Source: Macrotrachela quadricornifera (taxonomy: Eukaryota > Rotifera > Eurotatoria > Philodinida > Philodinidae). Taken from it: a stretch of DNA of 64,000 nt. A program made the position numbers and the translations under genes. The stretch is from NCBI GenBank assembly GCA_022393335.1, contig JAJEKB010020906.1, positions 113,012 to 177,011 of the forward strand. Direction: 5' to 3'. Below, one piece after another: positions 54,084 through 64,000 of the stretch (the stretch's first letter is position 1; every line of letters begins with the position of its first letter). A model generated the notes under the pieces. That model was not told the DNA's origin and searched no databases. It worked only from the letters and a program-made list of their open reading frames with translations.

Positions 54084-54447
54084 CTATTCTTTTCTTACAG
54101 ATTTCAGTCGAAAAGATGGCACTATTGCTTGATTGTTGCTGCCTAACTCTCTCATAGCAGCCAGTACAGCGTCCTCGTACATTATATGATCAGATCCGTC
54201 GTTTTCTTCGAGCTTGTAATCGGCGAGTTTGCGCTTCGAATGACTTGTTAATTGTTATCTTGGACCAACTTGATTGGCGGCATGCCATGCAGTAAAGATC
54301 GGACAAGACTTTCACGAAACTCCAAAATGGTCACTTTGTTTTCCGTGTTATCGATAATTTCTCCGTCAAAACCGTCACATTCAAAGCGCATTGTATCAAA
54401 ATCCTCATCCAGAAAACTCACTTTACTAAGTGAGCTAGCGCTATCTT
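54084..54447 (-). pseudogene. Unrecognised coding exon(s) with a frame change
   Basis: After an acceptor-like ctataacag (54448-54456 on the - strand), an acidic frame runs SFLDEDFDTMRFECDGFDGE, then NKVTILEFRESLVRSLLHGM and PPIKLV to a stop near 54256. A second frame carries SKRKLADYKLEENDGSDHIM and AVLAAMRELGSNNQAI down to TAG 54084-54086. A single base change would join them. A donor-like ctgtaaga near the end suggests more exons. It looks like a degraded gene or transposon exon; family unknown. Confidence 0.35.
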
Positions 54448-55083
54448 CTGTTATAGAGAGAAAAGAATAAGGGAAGAAAAAGCTGTAAACTTCATATGGA
54501 TATTCCCAACAGTTAAATATCCTCTCGAAGTATATACTTCAGTTGAACGAGGTCGGAAAACAGACAAAAAATGTTTCTCAATATCTTACCGTATTTTGTT
54601 ACGTAAATTTCAACAAGATCGATTCAGTATATCAAGAGATAAACCTAAAATAAGTTTCAAACTGTTCTTCTACAAAATGAGTCAAAAACAATTTTTCAAA
54701 AAATTCCACAGGTTTTCTATAAGATAATAAAATGTAGATTCAAGCTCTATTTTAATTATCTGATTACTTAAATTATGGTCTTTCTTTTACAGGATGCACT
54801 CAATTAGATTTTATGTAATTGTAATCTTTATCGATTAATAATATTATAATTGATTTTGATCTGATTATCATTCGAAAAATTATGTTTTCTTGATAAAATC
54901 AAAATAATATATTTAACATAAAAAATAATCTTGATTTTTGTTTTATTATTTTTTACCAGGTTAATAAGGATATTAAAAGAAAGACGTCAAAGAAAAAAAG
55001 AGAGAATAAATAACAGAGAATGAAAATAGTTAATATCCTCAAGTAACATCTATAGATGCTAAGAGAAGCCAGTGCCATCTTCA
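54448..55083. other. Intergenic, AT-rich
   Basis: No frame or repeat recognised. 54780-54950 is mostly A/T. The part left of 55084 would hold the 3' UTR of the GRDP-like gene. Confidence 0.4.
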
Positions 55084-55995
55084 TCAACCTCCACAAGCTG
55101 CACAACCTCCACCATTGCTGTTGTCTATCACCACAGGTTTGTAAATTAACGCACACGAGCTCGAGAAGTGAGATTCTGACAACTGTTTTTGGTTAATATT
55201 GTCACCATAATTTGAGTTATATGTCATTTTCCAGCGAGCAGCTGTTTCTCGATAAAAACCTTCCAATTTTTTTTCTTCGATTGAATCATCATGATCAAGT
55301 AGAAAACCACATAAAGCCAAAGTAACTTCTCTATAAGTTAAAGGATATCGCATGTGTGTATGCCATATGAAATCAATTTCAAATGTTGGTACGATGATTG
55401 TGTTCTTTTTAGCTAATTTCAGGAATGACACATAATTTTGTACACTTGCTTCAAATGATGGAAAATCTTTACTAATAAGGTCTAACGATTGCTGTTTATA
55501 AAGATCATGATTTTGGAACTTATCGAGAAACTTACGTTGACGAATGATAGCTTTTGCCAAGTCTATTGATGGAACTAATGTTGGTTTATTACCTATTGAT
55601 TTGTTTCTGGAAATAAAATCCCCTGTATAATGTGAGGGCATCGTGAAATTCACAACTTTCTTATCGACCAAATAACCGCCTGGCAATTGTTTTATGCAAT
55701 CGTTAAAATAGGCAATCGGATGAAGACGATGTACATGCCAAATCCAATCCAGTTCCCACGAAAGTTTTGATTGCTGTTCTAAAGTTGACATGCTGTTAGT
55801 CGTCATGCGTTCACAATACTCTTTAATAAAATAGTTAAGTGTCTCTCCTTCTTTCGTCATTTCTGGATGAGCAATTACTTGACGAAGTAATAGTGCATGA
55901 TCTATCAAAGCCTTGTATGATATATCAAAATGCATATGACCACTTGTGCGAATCATCGCCGCCAATTGTAAGGGTGCCGATTGTGCATTACCCAT
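55084..55995 (-). CDS. GRDP-like (DUF1399, glycine-rich domain) protein with myristoylation-type N-terminus
   Basis: A 303-residue single-exon frame. Two blocks carry the family's hallmark: LSWELDWIWHVHRLHPIAYF near 78-97 and VPTFEIDFIWHTHMRYPLTY near 204-223, each a D-x-I-W-H-x-H core. The region before the first block is helical. The N-terminus MGNAQSAP fits a myristoylation signal (Gly2, Ser6), pointing to membrane association. It ends in a short Gly/Cys tail (GGGCAACGG) in place of a long glycine-rich region. The family is best known from plants and fungi, where members bear on stress and development; the function in this animal is unknown. The start at 55995 is the first Met and gives the lipidation motif. 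Confidence 0.85.
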   Translation of the reverse strand: MGNAQSAPLQLAAMIRTSGHMHFDISYKALIDHALLLRQVIAHPEMTKEGETLNYFIKEYCERMTTNSMSTLEQQSKLSWELDWIWHVHRLHPIAYFNDCIKQLPGGYLVDKKVVNFTMPSHYTGDFISRNKSIGNKPTLVPSIDLAKAIIRQRKFLDKFQNHDLYKQQSLDLISKDFPSFEASVQNYVSFLKLAKKNTIIVPTFEIDFIWHTHMRYPLTYREVTLALCGFLLDHDDSIEEKKLEGFYRETAARWKMTYNSNYGDNINQKQLSESHFSSSCALIYKPVVIDNSNGGGCAACGG

Positions 55996-57851
55996 CTCTT
56001 ATCAATGATAAATCTGAATAGCTTTTGAACACCTTTTTCGGAATAACTAATACCTAAAATTTATTAATATAGATCTGCATAGAGAAATTCACTGGAATCT
56101 ACAGATAAACGAAACTATATCTCTCGATATCATGTTAGCAAATGTCATAGACTGTTAAACTTCTTGCAATGAATATTTGTTCTTTAAAGGAATTTGCTGT
56201 CGGATAAGAGATTTGTGTACTTCGTAACTATCTTACTCTACAATGTGGGTATAAAATCGTTTAGTTAAAACAAGTATAGAACAAAAAATGTATTTCAAAC
56301 TATATCTAAATGCAATTGTGCATATAGGGAAATTACCAACTTGTACTGAGTCAAGGTAGGAAGAACACAATGTCGCAATAAAAATACACGTCATATGTGC
56401 GCAGAGAAGAGAAAAGACAAATGTGACTTGCAACCTTGTATATTACAGAGGGTGAATGGAATACTATCAGGATTGCATTATGACTAAGAAGATCATCAAA
56501 TGGCTTTGCTAATTCTGCATTCATTAATTTATAATAAACTAATGTTGGTACTTTTTCAGTTAATCTAATAATTAATATATTCATCTTGAGGGCTAAATAA
56601 AAGACTTCAACTATTACAAAATTTTATTAAAACTAGATTCGAACGTCCGATTTATTATAAAAACTGCTCAACTATTTCGAACTAAGCTATATTGTGAACA
56701 TGTCCTTCTAATGAGCTGGGCAACAGTGATAATCTATTATGAGACAACACATATCGTCGTGTGACATTAATAAGCAATATTATTCACCAGAGCGGAAAAA
56801 ATGATGCAATGTGTGTTAATGTATAGATCAGTGACACAGTCTAACACATGCAAAAAAAAAGTGTTTTCTTCATACATACATCAGGAAACTGGCATTCTTT
56901 TATCAATATTGCACCATCTCTATATATGAATAATGATAAAAAATAGTATTGAAAAAATAGCTGCGGTGTAGAATTTAATTCTCTATGGAATGGTATCTCA
57001 TTAATGTATTGGGCATATTTAGAAAGTAGAAAATTTCGCCACTGATACTATGGTATGCCGTCAAATAATGTACAATTTCTTTTTTCGAGTGTATTCTAGT
57101 TACAACATTGATCAACTAGACATGCAACACATATAAACGATGGATCTAAATATGACTAGTAAATGAATAATTGAATACTCTACCGCATGATATAGTTTTC
57201 ATTTGTCAGACATACTTTGAAAGAGAAAACAAAATCTTTTGTCTATATAATATTATGGCAGTATATGACTTCAACTTGCTAGTCTCAACGCTTGCTATTC
57301 AACAGTCGACCTGTGTGGAACGTATCTGACTTATCGTTTCTCTCAAAAACCATAGAAAAAGTTCCTACATAGCACATAAAATATCACTCATTTGTTTATT
57401 TCAATTTATTGATAGTGTAATCGATCGTCCTGAGAGGAACATTTGTTTCATGATGAATAACAGAAGCAAATAATACACCTTTGCTTCAAAAATATAATAT
57501 TGATATATAATGGTCTTTTAAATCATTAGATGACGTCATGATTAAATATATACATATCGAAAAGAAAAGAAAAGAAATGATACATGTATAGTTAACGTGT
57601 AGTACAACTAACGAACATATATTCCTGGAAAAATAAATTTTGTAGTTGTTTTCTAAAACAACAAAATCGTTATATAAAAAAATTCATTTTGTGCACATTT
57701 TTTTTGGCGATAACTGTATATAAATGTATTAAAATTAAATAGATACGTTTTGATAAAATCGTAGCAATATTGATTGTTTGCAAAAAATTACCGTAAAATC
57801 GTGAATAATTGTATTTTGTACTATTAACTACTGTCTCACTCTCAAAAAATA
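55996..57851. other. Intergenic between GRDP-like and caspase-like genes
   Basis: About 1.85 kb. A - strand frame at 56351-56584 (MNILIIRLTEKVPTLVYYKL at its start, with a possible donor after SPSVIYK) could be a first exon of a gene whose remainder I cannot find, or chance. No repeats with clear arms. The TATA-rich part near 57535-57560 is unassigned. Confidence 0.35.
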
Positions 57852-59118
57852 TCAATGGAAAGAACGTGAGCCATCCTCGTTGAAGTATCCATCCTCATTC
57901 ATCCGGCGTCCATCAAGTGATCGGCTCGGAGACATCATCATTCCCATTAATGTATTAAATATTTCCTCCTTCTTTTTCATCGGTGATCGTGACGCACTAT
58001 TATAAGGAGAAGGACGACCGTATGTTTGTGCTGGTGGCTCTGACCTGGAAACTGGTCATGTTTCCGATGAAACTAGAAGAAATATATTAAGATATAATTA
58101 GTATACATTTCAGTAAGTTTTGAAGAATCACAATGTTTTCTAGAGCAATTGTAATCATGTAGTGTTTATTTAACGAATAAACTGCACGATATGCACAAAA
58201 GTTTGTTATTTACCTGTAGGCTGTTCATACAAACATATACTTTTGTGTCTCAAATTACAAGTTATATATGAGATTTGAGTTGATTTCGATTCTTCCATCA
58301 CTCCATCAGTAACATCAGTTAACATCATTCGAATATCTTCATTAGGTTTTAAAATATGTTTAAGAATATGTTTTGTAAATAGACCATTTGTCTCTCCTTT
58401 ATTTCCATCATCTGCTGTAGTTCCAGGCGCACAAGCAAATGCAATTATCGATCCAACATTTGCAATCATCGGTCGAGCATTCATTATCATCGGTCCAGCA
58501 TTTATAATAATTGATCGAAAATTTGTAGGCATTGTTCTAAATCTTCCTGAATAATCATTCTGTTCATCTCCGTCATGACGTATTAAGTTTTCATTGCGTA
58601 AATGATACATTCGACAACAATCTAAGAAAAAGATTGTGACAAATGGATCTCGATCAGTTATATTTCTAAGTAAATGTTGTGCATTGATCGCATGATATAC
58701 TAGGTCGGACCCACGCAATGCATACTTCATTCTACCAGCATCTATAACATCATCGGATGGAATCAAGTAGTTTTGATCCTATCAGTAAATTGAAGAAAAG
58801 ACTATTTTTAAAAATTCAATTTAATTTTCATACCTCCCATTGTTTTCCATGTCCCGCGAAATAAAAGAGAACCATATCTCCTCCTTGTATTGAATTTTGA
58901 AATTCAATTATAATTTCATGCATTTCCTTGTATGTTAAATTTAGTTGTGGTCTGTTTCTGTGAATAATAAAGCCAATGCTTTGGAGTGCAGATGACATTT
59001 TGTTTGCATCATTTCTTGCGTTAGATATAGTTGCTCCGTTACTATAATTATCAATGCCAATTACAAGCGCCAGTTTACGTCGTACACTATTTGTAGAACC
59101 AAATGTTGCATTGGCCAT
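57852..59118 (-). CDS. Caspase-like (peptidase C14) protease, three exons
   Basis: Exons: 59118-58834, 58778-58214 and 58051-57852, with introns of 55 and 162 bp. The p20-like domain has KLALVIGIDNYSNGATISNA near the start, the catalytic His in VLFYFAGHGKQWE at the end of exon 1, and the catalytic Cys in TIFFLDCCRMYH in exon 2. IIAFACAPGTTADDG and GLFTKHILKHI follow, corresponding to the substrate-loop and p10-like part. The last exon adds a Ser/Pro/Arg-rich tail (RSEPPAQTYGRPSPYNSASR), a MKKKEEIF helix and a Met-rich stretch. This is the metacaspase/paracaspase-like type of compact C14 found in many invertebrates and protists. No N-terminal death or CARD domain is present in the model. The start is the Met nine codons before the domain. 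Confidence 0.8.
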
Positions 59119-61121
59119 TATTAGAAAGATTACGATCTTAAAAAAATATAATCAGCATTGAACATTATTTTTATAGCAAAAGTCAATATAATTCTTTTAC
59201 ATGTAACACTAGTTTAAAATACACGATTTTTTGTTTAAATGGATTTTACAATATAAGTTGAGCATGACAGGGAATCCTAGGGAGATGTTTCTAGAGATTC
59301 TGGATTAAGAAATATGAATGCATGATAAATTATTTACAGAACAGAATCACATTAGGTTACTAAATTGTTTGAAGAGTGTGGGTCTACCAAGCACAAAAAC
59401 ACTTCAAAATTAAAAATGCAAAGTTTTCATATTATCTAACAGCTTCTATTGTAATTGTCTCAGTTTCATATGAACCAAGAGGTGATTACCGGTTCTTTTA
59501 TCACATTTCATATTCATATGTTCATCTACACTAAGCATTACACAAACGTTGAGGTAGATACAAAAATTTGTAGTTAACATGATACGTTGATTTGAGAAAT
59601 TGTCGAGCTTTGAAAAATTTAAAAGAAATTTTCCTTAGTCATATACTAATACAGTTCTACCAAATGATTTTATTATAGAAATTTACATTATGTCCAGAAA
59701 AATATTCCTTTGAAACTGGGTTACTATTATTTAGAGGGATTTAATCAATAGTAGCAGCCTCAACCACATTTATTTTATCGTTTCTTTCTATACTTGCGTA
59801 GACAGTTTCTCAGCTAAGTGAGTTACTTATATTCACTACTATTTTGTGTCGTGAATACAAAATTACTAATATCTGAACACGGAATGACAATTTATCTTTA
59901 TTTTCGTTTAAAAAAATAAAATAAAAATAAAATGTTACCCCGTAATCTGATCTTATTGTTGAAATTAAACTACTTAATACACACAGGAAAAAGTTTTTGA
60001 AGTATAATGAAGCGCACATCTTACGCGTAGAATTATTGACTTTTTTGTTACTTGTATGTCTCATTTGTAACGATCACAGCCTGAAATGTTCTTCCAGTAA
60101 AGTATAAACTACGGTCTATGATTATATTATTCATCTTTCATCTATGAACATATATTTTCTCCACTTTGGTTTTTTCCCACTGATCGCTTGTAGCTGTATA
60201 CATAACAACGCACGAACTTTTGTATGTTCTTTTATTGCTTTATACACAAACTTTATTTTCTTTTCTTCGTATTACACCCTCTTTTGTCCCGTTTTTTAAT
60301 GAATATATTGATTGAGTTGAAGACATAAAACACAAAATACATATAAAGGGCATAGTAGTGTGCTTCATCCTTTTTATTTGTTGGAATTTTATTTCAATGA
60401 CTCTTTGCTTTACAAAATGTGAATTTACGATAATATGAAGGTGAGTACGGCTGTCTATGTAAATAGAAAAACGAAGAGTATAGTCTACAAACGCTTATCT
60501 TCACTCATTGACTCAATTTTCTCGGTAAGTTATAAAGACGCAGGTGGATGAATACAACCCAGTGAATATTTCGTTCATCCCACAACACTCATACCTATAT
60601 CGAGATCCACACCAACGATTAGTGAACCATTTTCATTTAATATATTCGTTAGGGAACTGGAGTCCACGCTTTTTTTTGGTTCAGATATAGATTTGAATCT
60701 ACACATAGGCAGCACTGCACGCTGAATAATACGTCTGACAGCCTAAAATTTCGCATGATCCTCCAAAAGTGTCGATAGAGCGGCGTATAATGCCGCTATA
60801 TTGTGACTGAACTGGAATCAGTCACCTGTTGTTGCGATCGGTAGGACCAGAATCATTATACCTCTAACGTAGGTAAAATTCAAGGGTGTACAGTTCACGC
60901 TCACATGAAAAGTTAATACGGGATTTCAGTGCTAATAGCATTAGTATCTATTTTTTCAACGAAAAATTTCTGTACCTCGATCTACTAGAATTAAAATATC
61001 GTTACTACAAAAGATACATTGCGCGAATTTTACCCTCACGTTTGTGGGAAGGTATGAGAGGTAATGGTGGTATTTATATACATTTTAGTATTGAAATCTT
61101 TCATTTACTTGTAGATTCATT
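59119..61121. other. Intergenic between divergent caspase-like and ubiquitin-like genes
   Basis: Two kilobases with no convincing gene. Short frames at 59810-60064 (-) and 60886-61125 (+) look like chance, though the second overlaps the start of the ubiquitin-like gene. Promoters for both flanking genes should lie here, as they point away from each other. Confidence 0.4.
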
Positions 61122-61826
61122 ATGAAGGTCTATATAACAACTATTACGGGAGTGACTCGCACCTATAGCTTTATAATCGAATCTTCTATGACAATAAAAC
61201 AATTGAAACAACTTTTTCTTGAGAAAACAAATGATACAAGAGATATTCAAGCTATATCTTTTATGTTGAATGATGAAATCCTTGATGATGATTACAAAAC
61301 AGTATCAAGTTATGCTATAACAGATAACTCCATATTGCAAGTAGTTGACTTAAATGCAACTGTTCGTGGTAGTTTTTCTTCGTTGGGATTGAAATTTGTT
61401 GATATTAGCGATAATAAATGCTTAAAAAGAGTGGATTGGTCAAAAACAGCTTCATCCTGGCGTATTAGCACACCTGGTCTATGTCTTGAGAGAATATGTG
61501 CTAATAGTCAATGTAAAGCTTATGGACAACACGTTGTTATGCCAATTGGTTATGGAACTTTTGATATACTTACTGATACAGATGAAACTACAACTAAATG
61601 TCCTATGTGTAGCACATACGTTGAACCAATAACATGCTCTTTTAATAATTGTTGGTGGAGATACCGAGGAATTAAACAAGTTGCAAATGGTGCACCACCA
61701 AGAAAATGTTCAAATGAATGGCAACGAGCTGATAATGCTTATCATTATTTTGATCAATCTCAAAGTGGAGTAGTCTCATGGAAACAACTAATTGTTGAAG
61801 CTGTTAAAAACAGACCTTATGAATAA
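61122..61826 (+). CDS. Ubiquitin-like domain protein with C-terminal Cys/Trp zinc-type cluster
   Basis: A 234-residue single-exon frame. Residues 1-76 form a ubiquitin-like fold by pattern (MKVYITTITGVTRTYSFIIE, a TIKQLKQLFLEKT helix, FMLNDEILDDDYKTVSSYAI, then SILQVVDL). There is no terminal GlyGly, so it is a built-in UBL rather than a conjugated one. The C-terminal region has PGLCLERICANSQCKAYGQH, GYGTFDI, CPMCSTYVEPITCSFNNCWW and YRGI, with paired Cys at spacings that suggest zinc binding. Proteins with this UBL plus Cys/Trp domain are scattered among protists and rotifers in my memory, without known function. The ending HYFDQSQSGVVSWKQL is acidic/aromatic. Start: the first Met of the UBL. 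Confidence 0.8.
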   Translation: MKVYITTITGVTRTYSFIIESSMTIKQLKQLFLEKTNDTRDIQAISFMLNDEILDDDYKTVSSYAITDNSILQVVDLNATVRGSFSSLGLKFVDISDNKCLKRVDWSKTASSWRISTPGLCLERICANSQCKAYGQHVVMPIGYGTFDILTDTDETTTKCPMCSTYVEPITCSFNNCWWRYRGIKQVANGAPPRKCSNEWQRADNAYHYFDQSQSGVVSWKQLIVEAVKNRPYE

Positions 61827-63047
61827 ATTTTTTTATTAAACTGTTAATGAATTATATTCTATCAAATAGTCGATTATTTTAATTTGTATTTTTCTTATTC
61901 GATCAATAGAAATAAACTAAATATATGACAAGCGTGGATTATAATGGACCTTTAGAGAGTTGTGTAGTATAGTTACTTTAATTCAATGTATATCTTTAAT
62001 TTATTGAAATTAATCATTATGTCATTGACAAAATCATTAAACAGCGTAAATGAAAATTAGCAACTTGAATCTAACTACTATGTTTAGGTTGCAGAAATAA
62101 AAATCAGAGTGGATAAAAGCAAATGTAATATATATTCACATGCATAAACCTTCAAAATTATTTATATTGTAACAAAATAGCTATTTAATCCATTCATGAT
62201 GACTTAGGACATACTGTATACTGAAATCAACGAGTGATCTGGAATAAATAACTGCAATCTGCATTTCATATAAGAACTTCTAAATGTGTTTTATTAAAAA
62301 GCCAACATATATCATAAAATTTAATGTAGAAAGGTCTACAATTCTCGTATCAAGCTTATTTTGATTGTATAATTTGTTTAAATAGCAGGAAAACTCAGTA
62401 TGGTCAATTTTTTATCTATTTATGAATATTTAAATGTATTTGAGACGAAAGATTAATCTATTCAATCATCACCGATTCAAATAGGTACCTTCGTAAAAAG
62501 GTGTGATAGACATAATGAAGCAGTAAACGTATTTTATCTCAGAAATGAACCGAAATATAAATTAGACATAATACTGACTTCTATCGAATATTTTAAATGA
62601 GCTAGATCTCTTTACTTTATTGTTATCAGAAAGATGGTTCCTTTTTTTTGCATCTTTTTCAATCAGCTGTAATAACAACTATAACGTGTTTCACATGAAA
62701 CTGATCCAAAAGTGAAAATAATTAGTTTATGAAAACATGTTGCTACTATAATGCTTTAGAAAGGCCGACAATCAACTTGCCCAAGCGTAACAGTGTTATC
62801 ATTTTAACATACTATTTCTCAATTGTTTCGAGCATTTTAGGAGCTATAAAGCTCGTTCAAGCATTATCCAATACATCTCATCAAGCTTTCATTTATGTAA
62901 TACAAATGAATAGTTCTCGTCGAACTGTCGAGCCTCTGAAAAACTTTTTAATTACGTAATGAAGTGCCATATAAAGGACTCTAAATTTAATGTTCGTCCT
63001 TAAATCATGTCTTCCTGTCAAAGTCGCTATTCAAATAAAGCATCGCA
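61827..63047. other. Intergenic, no gene recognised
   Basis: A/T-rich. AATAAA at 61911-61916 (agaaataaac) could serve the ubiquitin-like gene. The 76-codon frame at 62729-62959 has a hydrophobic stretch but no other support. Confidence 0.4.
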
Positions 63048-63404
63048 ATGGCAAAAAGAATTTGTTATAACTCTTTTTCTTCACATAAATTCTGCATCGA
63101 AAGGTATGTTGCTTGGGATTTCTTTGAAAAAATGTCTTGCTTACTAAATTCAACATACGATTTTTCAAAAGTTAAAAAGGCGGTGTTCGATGTTGAAGTC
63201 TATGTATCTAGTAACTCATACAGATTTATCGAAGTCGAAAAACAAAGTTTTTTTTCAAAACTTGTTCAGTGGAGTGTCGTGTTACGTGAACAAGCCGAGC
63301 TGCCAGTACTATTTATACCAAGTTCAATTATTTCTAACAATCTATTAAAAGATTTTTTGAACTCTGCTTCTAAAAAAGTGTTAACTATCGTGGATACCGC
63401 ATGA
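63048..63404 (+). CDS. Hypothetical protein, 118 aa
   Basis: An uninterrupted frame with ordinary composition (MAKRICYNSFSSHKFCIERY at the start; FSKVKKAVFDVEVYVSS and QWSVVLREQAELPVLFIPSS within). No domain, signal peptide or transmembrane segment is recognised. A GT follows the Arg codon near 63103 (gaaaggtatgtt), which could be a splice donor. It may be a real small gene, an exon, or chance. Confidence 0.25.
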   Translation: MAKRICYNSFSSHKFCIERYVAWDFFEKMSCLLNSTYDFSKVKKAVFDVEVYVSSNSYRFIEVEKQSFFSKLVQWSVVLREQAELPVLFIPSSIISNNLLKDFLNSASKKVLTIVDTA

Positions 63405-64000
63405 GCTAATCATATTTCATTTGTTTTAAAAAATTTAACAAAATCTATTTCATTCATGTCAGTTGCGTTCTAGCACTACAAGTGACACAATATGGATTTA
63501 TTTTAGATAGGTTAATCATAAGGCATCTGATGCTAGCTATCTTATTGAAGATAAGCTATCAAAGACTATTGTTCATAAAGACAGATTTTAATCAAAATCT
63601 TGTTTAGTATATTTTTGAGTTTAGACTTTATATCATCCCATGTTAATAATTATATGACAGCCAGAGCCTTCAATATAATGTCATATTCATCATATTCGTC
63701 GACTTGAGTGAATCATTTTTTGGTTTGTTACAAAATTTTTATGAAGATGCGAAGACTAGGAGATTATATCATAAGAAGTAGAACTTGTGAAATACATCTA
63801 TACTCGTCATTGTTCAACAAGCGTATTGTGACATAATACTTTTCAACAGTTTTTTTCTTGAAGTTCGTTCTCGTTTTGCACTCATTGACAATAATTCTGT
63901 TAATGAATAGATGACTGAAGTATCTTTATCTTTAGAAACGAAGAAACTATGATTATTTCATTTCGCATATACTTTTCAAGAAGGTAAAATGCCAATACTT
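63405..64000. other. Window end, no gene recognised
   Basis: A/T-rich with only short frames. Nothing supportable. Confidence 0.4.

Overview
The window is AT-rich metazoan DNA and most likely comes from a bdelloid rotifer (Adineta/Rotaria type). I infer this from very short introns in the host genes (48, 55 and 72 bp), a dense mix of low-copy DNA transposons, LINEs and Ty3/gypsy-like elements that are mostly decayed, many foldback (large inverted repeat) elements, and a receptor-like pseudogene with LDLa, EGF and 7TM modules of a kind I associate with bdelloids. There is one 400-base assembly gap (22207-22606). No rRNA, tRNA or CRISPR array was seen.

Layout. 1-2.3 kb: gene-poor, with a mariner end, a foldback element and a TTCCGGAA-rich inverted-repeat element. 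2.8-4.0 kb: a secreted or membrane-anchored DUF2817 peptidase-like gene (- strand). 5.2-5.4 kb: a polypurine tract. 5.6-5.9 kb: a small membrane protein. 5.9-20.7 kb: a transposon graveyard. It holds the 3' part of a LINE, then a mariner, then a - strand gypsy-like gag/protease relic cut by a 929-bp TA-flanked foldback and by a 4.19-kb element with 8-bp target duplications. A piggyBac 3' fragment and a + strand gypsy integrase relic follow.

21.4-47.3 kb is the most striking part. Ten + strand exons with compatible splice phases join into one open frame of 1375 codons. It encodes three successive copies of a unit made of TM1, a Cys-rich ectodomain and TM2. Its large introns (1.0-5.8 kb) are packed with foldback elements, a nearly intact MULE transposon and the assembly gap, yet no stop falls in the exons.

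48-53 kb: an 819-bp near-perfect palindromic element abuts a 5'-truncated pseudogene for an LDLa/EGF/7TM receptor, which carries three in-frame stops and one frameshift. 53-54.5 kb: decayed or unrecognised - strand coding pieces. 55.1-56.0 kb: a GRDP-like (DUF1399) gene with a myristoylation-type N-terminus. 57.9-59.1 kb: a three-exon caspase-like (C14) protease gene. 61.1-61.8 kb: a single-exon ubiquitin-like plus zinc-cluster gene. The remainder is intergenic.

The host genes show no evident shared pathway and read as independent genes in a transposon-rich region. Exon models are mine, from reading splice sites and frames by eye. Family names rest on recognised motifs, not on searches.
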